This document shows, in pieces, positions 1 through 9,367 of a DNA stretch of 15,883 nucleotides. Within the stretch, counting starts at the first letter, position 1, and every line of letters begins with the position of its first letter. This DNA comes from an uncultured Haloferula sp. (GTDB taxonomy: Bacteria; Verrucomicrobiota; Verrucomicrobiae; Verrucomicrobiales; Akkermansiaceae), in assembly GCA_946481625.1 (NCBI GenBank), contig CAMLOZ010000014.1, positions 1-15,883 of the forward strand, read 5' to 3'. The notes under the pieces were generated by a model, which was not told the origin of the DNA, made no database searches, and saw nothing but the letters and a program-made list of their open reading frames with translations. The position numbers and the translations under genes were made by a program.

Positions 1-3000
1 GGGCCGTCATCGAACCCGCGCAGACCAGCAGGTTCACATGGTCCGCCAGTGCGGCGGGATTCCCCGCCAGCAGCAGGGGCGCGCCGAAGTCGAGCGGGAA
101 GTTCCATTCCCAGGCCGAGGTGAAGCCCTCGTGGAGGTACTTCCACATCAGGTTCGGGAAGGAGACGGACGAGAAGGTATCCACGATCTGGAAGCCGGGG
201 CTGACCAAGCCGGCATTCCGGATCTCGCCGGGGGCCTGATAGACGGGCGTGTAGAAGTTGAAGACGCTCGGTGAATTCATCGGCTCCTGTTTGGCGAAGC
301 CGTAGAAGTTCTCCTGCCAGTTCCACCACACGAAGTCCGGGTGCGCTTCGGCGAGCTTGAAGAGGCGGCCCAGATGCATCGTCCGGATCACCGGTTCGCG
401 CACCTTGCCATAGCCGGGATCCAGCGGCTGCGAACGCGCTTCGGGGTCGAGGAGGATCGCCTTCACCACCGCCGCGAGGTTGCCGCGGGTGCCATTGCCG
501 TCATCGACGAAGACATCGTGGACGCGCTTCACGTAAGCGGGCGAGGGATTGTCGGTGACGAGGAACTGGATGAGCTGGCGGCCGACGAAGGCGGGCGTGT
601 TCGGGTGGCGGAAGATGGCATCCACCGCGTCCCGGATATCTTGCATGCCGTTGGCTTCCGTCTCCTCCCGTGCCGGCACGATGAAGCCGCCGGGAAGCGT
701 CTTCGGACCGAAGTCATGGCGGTCCGGATACATCACCATCGGCAGGGTCAGATGGGTGTCATCCCAGCCGCCGCCGCCCCAGCCGTAGGGCGAGACGAAG
801 TAGAGGCCGGTGAAGACGCGCGCCAGCTCGGTGATGTCGCCGTTGTCGTAGGTGGGGATCGGTTCGCCGTGGACATCCAGCTTGCGGCTGCCGTCGGGAT
901 TCAACTCCCAGAGCCCGATGCTGAAGAGCTGCATCAACTCGCGTGCGAAATTCTCGTCCGGGTAGCGCGGGATCGAAGGATCGGGCTTCTGGTTGCCCGC
1001 ATGGCTGAGATACCAGCCCATCGCCGGGTGCAGCGCCACGTCGAGGAGGAGATCGCCGTAGTTGCCGAGCGCATTGCGGGTGAGCATGTCGTAGTAATTT
1101 GCCATGCCCTCCGGCTTTTCCTCCAGGTTCGCATCGCGCCGCGAGACCACGAGGATCTGCGAGAGGGCGAAGGCCACGCGCTGGCGGAGCTGGTCCGGCG
1201 CGCCGGTCGCATTGCGCGCGAAGGGCGTCGTGACGTTGTTGCCGAAGAGGAAGTTGTCCAGCGTGTTGAGGTTGTAGGTGGGATCGACCCGGGGCCCTGC
1301 CGCGTCCGCCTTGATCTGCTTGATGTAGGGCGTGAGGTAGGAAGGCGGCAGCGCGATCTGCTGGTCGATCCACGCGGAGTATCCCAGCGAGCGCACCTGC
1401 GCGATGTCCTCCGGCACCGGCCCGAAGGTCGCCTGCATGAGGAAGCGCGCGGCATTCACGGCGGAGGGCGTGCCCGGCGTGCTCGTGCCCGGACTTCCAC
1501 CCGCGGGTGCGGAACCCTGCATCCGCTCCAGCAAGGCAACGGCATCGCCCGAAAGCTGCTGGCCGTTCGCGCGCGTGATGCTCTGTCCGCCCGATGTGGA
1601 AGATGCAGCCGATGTCCCCGTGACCTTCGCCTCCGTCCAGTCCTCGACACCGTCCCCGTCGCTGTCCAAGGGATTCGCGGTGGCGCGGTAGAAGCCTTCT
1701 CCGGGGTTCAAGGTATTGGCGGGGATCGTAAGATGCCGCATCCCTCCGGAGATCGTCGGAGCAGGCAGGCCGGGAACGGGCTGCCAGCTATCCAGCGCGA
1801 TGCTCTTCTGAACCCCATGGGCCTTGAAGGGCAGGTCGGTCCAGGAAAGCTGCAAGTCCGGCCCCGCGAAGGCCGCCACCAGATCGAGGCGCGAGGAAGC
1901 ATCGTCCGGATCGGTGCCGGCCTGGCTTTCCTCCAGATTGCTCATGCCGTCGCCGTCGTCATCCCCACCGGGCGCGCGGGGCACCCCGCCGGACCACAAG
2001 GTCCACGCGTCGGAAAGCCCGTCGCCGTCGAGGTCCGCGAGGTTTCCGGTGAAGTCGTATCCCGCCGGTTTGCTCGTGGCGGCCAGCGGATCGGAGCCGT
2101 GGCTCAACTCCACGCCGTCGCTCGCGCCATCGTTGTCGCTATCACTGTCGCGGGGATCGGTGCCGGCCAGGAACTCGCGGAGATTGGCTAGCCCGTCGCT
2201 GTCCGCATCCAGCGCGGCATCGGCATCGCTCGCCGGGTTGAAGGTGTGCAGCGTTTCCCAGGCATCCGGCATGCCATCGCTATCCGCGTCCGCCGTGCCG
2301 ACAGGATTCGGGGTGATGAAGGCCTGCACGCCGGTCTCGATCATCACGTCGAAGGCACCCGCGATGCCTGCGGCATTCGTCCAGTTGGTGGTGCCGCTCA
2401 TCAGCGAGGCATCGGCAGCGGTGGCATTCGCCCAGGTCTTCGTGGCCAGCGTGATCGGGCTGTCGGGATTGGTCAGATCCGCGAGGAGGAAAGTCAGCGT
2501 CCAGGAATTGCTGCCGTTTGCCGCGCGCACGGCGGTGAACTCCATCCGCAACGGCTTGGAATCGTCCCCTTGGCCGAAGCCGCTGAAGCCATAGGTCTTC
2601 GTGTAGTCGGTTGCTCCGTCCCAATCGCTGTCCCAGAAGCCGTCACCGCTTTGCCCGGCCACATGGAAGACCCCTTGGATGCAACGGAAGCGGTGGACCA
2701 GCTTGCCATTGATGTAGCGCAGGCCGATCGCAACCTCCTTGTCCCAGCCGCCCGCGTCGATCTGCGTCACCGCCTCGCACAGCATCGTCTCGTCTTGCGG
2801 GATTGCCCCGAGCATCGATTGGGAGTGGTTCCAGAGCAGCCGGACATTGTCGATCCGCCAGCGCCAGGTGCTCGTGCCCGCGTCCCATAGCGGCACCGAG
2901 GGCGGGAAGTTCGTCGCCGACATCGGGTTGGAGCCGTAGAGCCGCTCGACGGCATCCGGATAGTTGTCGTCGTCGCTGTCCGTGTCGTCCGGCAGGGAAG

Positions 3001-4879
3001 GGAAGGGTGCCCCGGCGACCTCGCTGCCATCGGTCAGCGTGTCGCCGTCGCTGTCGGGATCGAGGGGTGAGGTGACGGTCTCCGCTCCATCTAACAGCCC
3101 GTCCTTGTCCGTGTCGGGATCGTGGGGATCGCAGCCCGCGGCGAGCTCCGAGCTGTTCGCGAGGCCGTCGCCATCAGGATCCGCCGTGGCATCGGCCACC
3201 AGCGGGTTGAAGCGGAACTCCACCTCCGTGGCGTCCTTCATGCCGTCGCCATCGCTATCGGTCCCGCTATCGATGATCTGGATGCCATGGATGCCCACCG
3301 GTTCCAGGATTGGCGAGACGACGGTGACCGTCTGGCTGGCACCGCTGAGATTCCGGTAGCGCACGAAGTCCCCCCGCAGCCGCCCCGCTTCCGTGGTGGC
3401 GGTGATTTCCTTGAAGCCGAGGAAGGGCGGTGCCGAGGCGGCGCTGAAGTGGCGGCGCGTCGCGGCATTGCCGTTCAACTCGGTCTGTCCCGGGCGGGGA
3501 TCGTCGGCATTGTCCGGATAGGTGTAGCCGACGTAAACCAGCAGGTCGTAGGTGGCATACGGAATGCCCGTGAGCGTCACGCTGGCGGGCGTCACCACAC
3601 TGCCGTTGCTTTCGCTGCGGATCATGCCGGAGAAGAGCCGCTCGTTGCCGGGCCCCTTGTGGAGGCCCTCGCCGGCGTGGTGATAGCTCCAGGAGACCGC
3701 CGCGGTCGTCGTCTGGCCGCGATGGTTTTTCAGCCCGCTCATGTTCCCGGTGAGCGAGGTGCCGCTCGCGCGCCAGTGCGGCAGTCCGGGCGTCACGTTC
3801 CATTTCGGCAGGCGGAAATAGCCGGCGGCCTCGTGCGGCGGCAGCGCGGCGGACGCCAGCGATTCGGAGATGAATTGCAGGCCGATCGCGCCGGGAAAGT
3901 CGAAGGGCACCGAAGCCGCGGAATTCGGGTTGCTGCCCTGCTCGAGCTCAATGTTGTCCGTGTGACCGTCGGCATCGCTGTCGGCCAGCAACGGATTGGT
4001 CGAAGTCTCGTCGCCATCCGCGATGCCGTCGCCGTCGGTGTCGCGGAGCAGGCGGTTGGTCGTGGTCTCCGTGCCGTCGGGGATGCCGTCGTTGTCGCTG
4101 TCCGGATCGGTCGGGTTCGTGCCCGCCTGGAATTCCTGGAGCGTGCTCAACCCGTCTTCATCGGGATCGGTCGCCGCGTCACCGGCAACGGAATCGCTCA
4201 GGCTGTAGGTCTCCTCGAACCACCGCGGCATGCCGTCGCTATCCCCATCGGCGAGCCCGTCCGGATCGGCTTCCAACTTGAGGTAATCGAAGCCGATGTA
4301 ACCCCCGCTCCCGCCCCCGGTGCGCTCGATCTGCAACACGTTCGCGCCCGCCACCGCATTCGCCGCGGAAGCGGCCACCGTGAAATCGAGGATCGTATCC
4401 CAGGTGATGTTGTTGCGCACGCCGACCGGTTGGCCGTTGAGGGTCACGGTGATGTCGTGCGTGGAGAAGCCGGGGATGCTTTGGCCGATCCATGCACCGC
4501 CGCCGCGCAGGTCGATCGTCACGCGCAGCCGCGAGGTCGCTGCCGCCTGCGCCGCGTCGAGCTGGAAGTGCACGCGGTTGCGCGGGTCGCCCTGGGTCAC
4601 CGCGTGCTCGAAGTTCGCGAGGTTCTCCGCCGCCACCGTGCCCACCCCGGAGTAGGTTCCGGCGAGGTAGTAGTCGTCGTCCTTGACCGTCGCCGAGCCG
4701 GGCGGGTTGTTCGCGCTGAAGTTCTCCTGCGTGAAGGGCAGGAAATCGGCGTCGTCATCGCCCAGTTGCCAGACCGGATCGAAGGAGTCGGCAAGCCCGC
4801 GACCCGCGAGAGAAGCGAGGATCGGCAGCAGGACCAGGCGACGAATCGGGCAAGCGATCAACGGCGCGCGATCCTTCAC
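1..4879 (-). CDS. Giant exported DUF1800 protein with thrombospondin type 3 repeats (3' partial)
   Basis: The reading frame is open from the GTG at 4879 to the left edge (at least 1626 codons, C-terminus missing), in one frame at both ends, so I see no frameshift. Residues 1-31 form a signal peptide (basic start, then LVLLPILASLAG). A beta-sandwich-like module (about 27-204, ending GGYIGFDYLKLEAD) is followed by acidic DxDxDG repeats, a second module (about 325-537), more repeats (about 538-650), a third module (about 660-860), more repeats (about 864-990) and a short FN3-like stretch (about 997-1067). From about 1140 the DUF1800 domain begins with AARFLMQATFGP. I count about 16 Ca-binding-type repeats, which probably stiffen linkers between the modules. 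DUF1800 has no settled function; in Planctomycetes and Verrucomicrobia such genes often precede a DUF1501 gene, which would lie off the left edge. A TTG at 4861 is the alternative start; GTG gives the better signal peptide. Confidence 0.9.
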   Translation of the reverse strand, partial: MKDRAPLIACPIRRLVLLPILASLAGRGLADSFDPVWQLGDDDADFLPFTQENFSANNPPGSATVKDDDYYLAGTYSGVGTVAAENLANFEHAVTQGDPRNRVHFQLDAAQAAATSRLRVTIDLRGGGAWIGQSIPGFSTHDITVTLNGQPVGVRNNITWDTILDFTVAASAANAVAGANVLQIERTGGGSGGYIGFDYLKLEADPDGLADGDSDGMPRWFEETYSLSDSVAGDAATDPDEDGLSTLQEFQAGTNPTDPDSDNDGIPDGTETTTNRLLRDTDGDGIADGDETSTNPLLADSDADGHTDNIELEQGSNPNSAASVPFDFPGAIGLQFISESLASAALPPHEAAGYFRLPKWNVTPGLPHWRASGTSLTGNMSGLKNHRGQTTTAAVSWSYHHAGEGLHKGPGNERLFSGMIRSESNGSVVTPASVTLTGIPYATYDLLVYVGYTYPDNADDPRPGQTELNGNAATRRHFSAASAPPFLGFKEITATTEAGRLRGDFVRYRNLSGASQTVTVVSPILEPVGIHGIQIIDSGTDSDGDGMKDATEVEFRFNPLVADATADPDGDGLANSSELAAGCDPHDPDTDKDGLLDGAETVTSPLDPDSDGDTLTDGSEVAGAPFPSLPDDTDSDDDNYPDAVERLYGSNPMSATNFPPSVPLWDAGTSTWRWRIDNVRLLWNHSQSMLGAIPQDETMLCEAVTQIDAGGWDKEVAIGLRYINGKLVHRFRCIQGVFHVAGQSGDGFWDSDWDGATDYTKTYGFSGFGQGDDSKPLRMEFTAVRAANGSNSWTLTFLLADLTNPDSPITLATKTWANATAADASLMSGTTNWTNAAGIAGAFDVMIETGVQAFITPNPVGTADADSDGMPDAWETLHTFNPASDADAALDADSDGLANLREFLAGTDPRDSDSDNDGASDGVELSHGSDPLAATSKPAGYDFTGNLADLDGDGLSDAWTLWSGGVPRAPGGDDDGDGMSNLEESQAGTDPDDASSRLDLVAAFAGPDLQLSWTDLPFKAHGVQKSIALDSWQPVPGLPAPTISGGMRHLTIPANTLNPGEGFYRATANPLDSDGDGVEDWTEAKVTGTSAASSTSGGQSITRANGQQLSGDAVALLERMQGSAPAGGSPGTSTPGTPSAVNAARFLMQATFGPVPEDIAQVRSLGYSAWIDQQIALPPSYLTPYIKQIKADAAGPRVDPTYNLNTLDNFLFGNNVTTPFARNATGAPDQLRQRVAFALSQILVVSRRDANLEEKPEGMANYYDMLTRNALGNYGDLLLDVALHPAMGWYLSHAGNQKPDPSIPRYPDENFARELMQLFSIGLWELNPDGSRKLDVHGEPIPTYDNGDITELARVFTGLYFVSPYGWGGGGWDDTHLTLPMVMYPDRHDFGPKTLPGGFIVPAREETEANGMQDIRDAVDAIFRHPNTPAFVGRQLIQFLVTDNPSPAYVKRVHDVFVDDGNGTRGNLAAVVKAILLDPEARSQPLDPGYGKVREPVIRTMHLGRLFKLAEAHPDFVWWNWQENFYGFAKQEPMNSPSVFNFYTPVYQAPGEIRNAGLVSPGFQIVDTFSSVSFPNLMWKYLHEGFTSAWEWNFPLDFGAPLLLAGNPAALADHVNLLVCAGSMTA

Positions 4880-4881
4880 AT

Positions 4882-4904
4882 CCGGAATTTTTTTGCAATT
4901 CCGG
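4882..4904 (-). terminator. Perfect 8-bp hairpin between the DUF3293 gene and the DUF1800 gene
   Basis: CCGGAATT at 4882-4889 and AATTCCGG at 4897-4904 are exact inverted repeats with a 7-base loop. The hairpin starts 35 bases after the DUF3293 stop codon and ends just before the GTG start of the DUF1800 gene. There is no T run after it on the minus strand, so it may be a weak terminator, or a structure affecting translation start of the downstream gene. The loop is A-rich on the transcribed sense. Confidence 0.4.
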
Positions 4905-4938
4905 GATTCGGGCTCTTCCGACCCGTGGATTTTTCCAC

Positions 4939-5325
4939 TTATCTCAATCTCAAGCTGAAGGTATCGATCCGCTTCTCCTCGCCGTCCGCGCAGGAGACCA
5001 GGATCAGTTCGTCTCCCTCCACCCACCAGATGCCGCGCTGCTCGAAGCGGCGTCCGAGGCCGATCGCCTCGTTCTTGGCCATGGTGGCCGCCCAACCGGG
5101 TTCACGATGAACGAGATCCGGCGAGCACCCCGTGGCCCGGAAATAGGGGATCATTTGCAATTCCAAGGTCCGGCGGAGGGCTTCGTCCTCGCGCTTGTTG
5201 TCCTCATCCGGACGTTTCCGGTCCATCGGGTTCCACGCGGTGATGATCGCGAAGGACTCGGGCAGCTTGATCGGCCTGCCCTCCAAAAGAAACACGGTCG
5301 AGTGATAGGTTTCGGGGAAGTCCAT
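4939..5325 (-). CDS. DUF3293 domain protein
   Basis: Small protein of 128 residues, recognised as DUF3293 by ITAWNP at residues 28-33, then an acidic, Arg/Lys-rich helix (about 35-57) and the pattern KNEAIGLGRRFEQRGIWWVEGDELILV (84-110). No signal peptide or membrane segment is seen, so it is probably cytoplasmic. The family has no known biochemical role, and none is claimed here. It lies on the same strand as aspS, 154 bases downstream of it, with its own possible promoter in between. Its ATG has no obvious Shine-Dalgarno sequence, but the domain begins close to this start, so an upstream start is not needed. Confidence 0.8.
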   Translation of the reverse strand: MDFPETYHSTVFLLEGRPIKLPESFAIITAWNPMDRKRPDEDNKREDEALRRTLELQMIPYFRATGCSPDLVHREPGWAATMAKNEAIGLGRRFEQRGIWWVEGDELILVSCADGEEKRIDTFSLRLR

Positions 5326-5348
5326 GGCGGGATGCGGGGTTTCCCTGA

Positions 5349-5377
5349 TCCATAGCGCAAAACTGCGGGAAATTCAA
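5349..5377 (-). promoter_or_regulatory. Possible sigma-70 promoter of the DUF3293 gene
   Basis: On the minus strand TTGAAT (5377-5372) is followed after 17 bases by TATGGA (5354-5349). The spacing is ideal, with 4/6 and 3/6 matches to the housekeeping consensus. Transcription would start about 15 bases before the ATG at 5325. This is read by eye and is weak. Confidence 0.3.
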
Positions 5378-5410
5378 CACGTCGTAGCCGTCGCTTGCCC
5401 CGAGAGTCGT

Positions 5411-5436
5411 GGCGGCCGTTAACAGAAACGGCCCGC
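5411..5436 (-). terminator. Possible terminator hairpin downstream of aspS
   Basis: GGCGGCCGTT at 5411-5420 pairs with AACGGCCCGCC at 5426-5436 with one bulged C, giving a GC-rich stem of 10 bp over a short loop. It lies 44 bases past the aspS stop. There is no U tract on either side, so it would be Rho-dependent or a processing structure. Confidence 0.4.
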
Positions 5437-5479
5437 CGTGATCCTGCGAGCCGTTTCCAGTTGGAATGGTCCGGGGTGT

Positions 5480-7282
<1,803 letters not shown>

Positions 7283-7322
7283 AAGGCTTGGGGCCGAGGT
7301 GAATGGACCGGGATTGAGGACC

Positions 7323-7349
7323 AGGATGGATAGGATGGATGGGATGGCG
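7323..7349 (+). repeat. Short tandem repeat AGGATGGAT in the aspS leader
   Basis: Two exact copies of AGGATGGAT (7323-7331, 7332-7340) and a third degenerate copy (7341-7349). On the aspS sense strand this is a pyrimidine-rich CCATCC tract. It directly abuts the 28-bp inverted repeat that begins at 7354 and resembles that repeat's GGGATGGACG part, so it may be a decayed extension of the same repeat family. Confidence 0.7.
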
Positions 7350-7353
7350 ACTT

Positions 7354-7475
7354 TTCAACCGCAGATGAACGGGATGGACGCAGATGGAAGAGAAAGAAAT
7401 GCCCTCAAAATTGAAGCGCTAAACCGGTTTTATCCGGCTGTTTATCCGCGTCCATCCCGTTCATCTGCGGTTGAA
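7354..7475. repeat. Perfect 28-bp inverted repeat between the GxxExxY gene and aspS
   Basis: Positions 7354-7381 and 7448-7475 are exact reverse complements over 28 bases (core GATGAACGGGATGGACG). They are separated by 66 bases that include the 10-bp palindrome AAACCGGTTT at 7421-7430. The right arm contains the last codons and the stop codon of the GxxExxY gene. The transcript of this region could fold into a long stem, so it could act as a terminator between the GxxExxY gene and aspS. Sequences like this commonly flank GxxExxY genes in Verrucomicrobia and Planctomycetes. Confidence 0.9.
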
Positions 7476-7892
7476 TTTCCAATGAAGGTCGGGTGGCTCG
7501 GCACCAGTATGGGAGCTGGACCGCACCACTCTGCGGAACTGGAGTTTGGCGTGCTTGAAATCAAGAATCAGCCCTACCTGTAGGCCGGTTGCCTTGGGGT
7601 AGTTCAACATCCGCCCGACCTCATGATCGGTGATCCGTTCGATGGTCTTCGCGTCCACAATGACCGGGCCGGATACGATCAGGTCGGGAATGTATTCGCC
7701 AACGCGTTCATTCCGATAAGAGAGAGGGTAACTCGGCTGTTGGTTGGAGGGAATTGCGCGATGAGGAAATTCGACCGCTAGCGCGTTCTCATACGGCTTC
7801 TCATGAAAGCCATGGCCCATGTCATTCAAGACCGCAAAGGCGCAACCGATAATCGCTTCGGTCTCCTTGGCATATGGTCCATCTGCGGTCAT
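7461..7892 (-). CDS. GxxExxY protein (PD-(D/E)xK nuclease-like, PDDEXK_3 family)
   Basis: Protein of 143 residues. It has the name-giving motif as GFHEKPY (28-34), and then the PD-(D/E)xK-like pair PD (69-70) and DAK (80-82), where many relatives have ELK. The C-terminal part MLNYPKATGLQVGLILDFKHAKLQFRRV is typical of the family. The fold suggests a nuclease, but no activity has been established for the family. The frame stays open upstream into hisS; the ATG at 7892 is chosen because it lies just past the hisS stop and directly before the conserved domain. That ATG sits in one copy of an imperfect 30-bp repeat (7881-7910) and the TGA stop in another (7444-7473), so the repeat brackets the gene. 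An accessory gene inserted between two tRNA synthetase genes is the likely history. Confidence 0.88.
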   Translation of the reverse strand: MTADGPYAKETEAIIGCAFAVLNDMGHGFHEKPYENALAVEFPHRAIPSNQQPSYPLSYRNERVGEYIPDLIVSGPVIVDAKTIERITDHEVGRMLNYPKATGLQVGLILDFKHAKLQFRRVVRSSSHTGAEPPDLHWKFNRR

Positions 7893-7910
7893 CCCGTGTA
7901 TCTGCGGTTG
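7881..7910 (-). repeat. Repeat copy at the 5' end of the GxxExxY gene
   Basis: On the minus strand this reads CAACCGCAGATACACGGGAT and continues GACCGCAGAT. It is a direct-repeat partner of 7444-7473 (minus), with mismatches mainly at GATACAC versus GATGAAC and at GACC versus GGAC. The start codon of the GxxExxY gene is inside it (GGGATG). It also lies only 11 bases or more from the hisS stop codon. Confidence 0.85.
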
Positions 7911-7921
7911 ATTGCCTTTTA

Positions 7922-9217
7922 TCAAGCCAGCAAGGGTCCGTCGGGTTCCTTGAGGCGCTCGGTGAGCCATTCGGCCAGGCCGAGGACATGGCAGCTTTCC
8001 TCCATCCGCGAGGAGAGGACCTTCAGCTTGAGTTCGGGAAGCTCGCTGCCGATCACGAGGGCGAAACGGGCGCCGCACTTCTCGGCGTTCTGGAACTGCT
8101 TGTTCACCTTCGGGGCAGTGAAGGGTAGATCGCAGGAGATCCCCGCGTTCCGCAACTCGCTCAGGATCTCCAGCGCTTCGGCCCGCTTGGAGTCGTCGGC
8201 CAGCACCAGATAGACGTCGCAGGCCGCCGCATTCCGATGCATCCGCGCCTGCATCAGCAGGTTGGTCTTGCCGGTCTCCTCGATCAGGTTGCGGATCACG
8301 TAGTCGCCCATCGCGAAGCCGGTCGCGGGCATCGCGACGGCACCGTCGGAAATCGTCTCGACCAGCGTGTCGTAGCGACCGCCGCCGGCGACCGCGCGCA
8401 TCGACTTCTTCGCATCGAAGACTTCGAAGACCACTCCGGTATAGTACGCCAGTCCTCGTACAATCGAAAGGTCGAGCGAGAGGTAATCGCCGAGTCCGCG
8501 CGCAGTCAGTTCGGCACGGATGGTGTCGAAGGCCGCGGAGGCGTTCGCGGGATTCGCGATGAATCCGGTCACCTCATCGGTCGTCAGGCCCATCGCCGCG
8601 AGCTTCTGTTCCGTCGCTTCCGGCTTCTCGCGTTCCAGCTTGTCGATGATCTGGAGGAAGTCGGGGATCGCGTCCTCCGCCACCCCGCGCTGCGACGCGA
8701 AGTCGAGCCAAGCCTGCCGGTCGGACACCCGCACGACGAAGTCACCCGCCTCGAAGCCGAAGGCCAGCATCGTGTCGATCGCCAGCGCGATCAGCTCGGC
8801 ATCGGCCTGTGGCCCTGCTTCGCCGAGGATATCGACGTTGAATTGGAAGAACTCCCGGCCACGACCCTTCTGCGGCTTTTCGTAGCGGAAGCACTGGCCG
8901 ATCTCGAACCACTTCAGCGGCTTCGGGAAATCCCGCTGGTGCTGCGCGACCAAGCGCGCCAGCGAGGCGGTTACCTCCGGCCGCAGCGTCACGTCGCGCC
9001 CGCCCTGGTCCTCGAAACGGAAAAGCTGCGAGGACAGCTCGCCGCCCGATTTCTTCAGATACAATCCGGTGTCCTCCAGCAGCGGCGTCTCGTACTCGAC
9101 GAAGCCGTAGCGGCGGGCGACCGAGCGCCAGGTCTCGAACAAATAGTTGCGTGCCGCGACATCCTTCGGGAGGAAATCGCGGAAACCGGGAAGTGCTTGG
9201 AAACGAGGCCCTGCCAT
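7922..9217 (-). CDS. hisS: Histidyl-tRNA synthetase
   Basis: Class IIa synthetase charging tRNA-His in the cytoplasm. The start at ATG 9217 gives 431 residues, normal for the family; a TTG at 9250 would add 11 residues that look non-conserved. The N-terminus FQALPGFRDFLPKDV is standard. Motif 2 is seen in DVTLRPEVTASLARLV and FEIGQCFRYEKPQKGRGREF, and histidine-binding regions are seen in FNVDILGEAGPQADAELI and IVRGLAYYTGVVFEVFD, with Ala in place of the commoner Asp in RGLDYY. The C-terminal anticodon-binding domain begins near DVYLVLADDSKRAEALEIL. The gene is divergent from recF across an inverted heptad repeat and is followed after about 30 bases by the GxxExxY gene. No Shine-Dalgarno sequence precedes the ATG. 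Confidence 0.97.
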   Translation of the reverse strand: MAGPRFQALPGFRDFLPKDVAARNYLFETWRSVARRYGFVEYETPLLEDTGLYLKKSGGELSSQLFRFEDQGGRDVTLRPEVTASLARLVAQHQRDFPKPLKWFEIGQCFRYEKPQKGRGREFFQFNVDILGEAGPQADAELIALAIDTMLAFGFEAGDFVVRVSDRQAWLDFASQRGVAEDAIPDFLQIIDKLEREKPEATEQKLAAMGLTTDEVTGFIANPANASAAFDTIRAELTARGLGDYLSLDLSIVRGLAYYTGVVFEVFDAKKSMRAVAGGGRYDTLVETISDGAVAMPATGFAMGDYVIRNLIEETGKTNLLMQARMHRNAAACDVYLVLADDSKRAEALEILSELRNAGISCDLPFTAPKVNKQFQNAEKCGARFALVIGSELPELKLKVLSSRMEESCHVLGLAEWLTERLKEPDGPLLA

Positions 9218-9243
9218 GAGCGGGCGGCGAGGATGCACGGCGG

Positions 9244-9362
9244 GAGGCAAGTAGCAAGTAGCGAGTGGCGGGTAGCGGGGGAGCTTGCCCGGCGGAGCCG
9301 GCGACTTGCGCTGTTTCGGGGCCTTTTCTCCCTTGCTACCTGCTACTTGCTACTCGCTACTT
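9244..9362. repeat. Inverted heptad-repeat element between hisS and recF
   Basis: The left arm has four in-phase 7-mers with consensus GTAGCRR (9251-9257, 9258-9264, 9265-9271, 9272-9278), preceded by a degenerate fifth (9244-9250). The right arm has four in-phase 7-mers YYGCTAC (9333-9339, 9340-9346, 9347-9353, 9354-9360), the reverse complement of the same consensus. Between them are 54 bases edged by GGGAG (9279-9283) and CTCCC (9328-9332), with an inner GC-rich hairpin CCGGC/GCCGG around 9289-9301. The element takes up nearly the whole divergent leader of hisS and recF. Heptamer tandem repeats (STRR) are known from cyanobacteria; the symmetrical arms here are unlike those. Confidence 0.85.
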
Positions 9363-9367
9363 CCCCC

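Noticed and set aside
341..2191. Long plus-strand open frame (616 codons)
   Set aside because: Antisense to the DUF1800 gene, which has clear domains in the opposite frame. The product is Arg/Gly/Val-rich with no recognisable motif, as expected for a shadow frame in high-GC DNA.
3122..5110. Long plus-strand open frame (662 codons)
   Set aside because: Antisense to the repeat-rich part of the DUF1800 gene and part of the DUF3293 gene; it shows no family motif and runs across two real genes.
7323..7910. CRISPR-like array
   Set aside because: The repeats are few, unevenly spaced and in both orientations, with a coding gene between them; there are no spacers of regular length.
8237..9367. Upstream extension of the recF frame
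   Set aside because: It is antisense to hisS and translates the heptad repeat; RecF homology begins exactly at GTG 9368.
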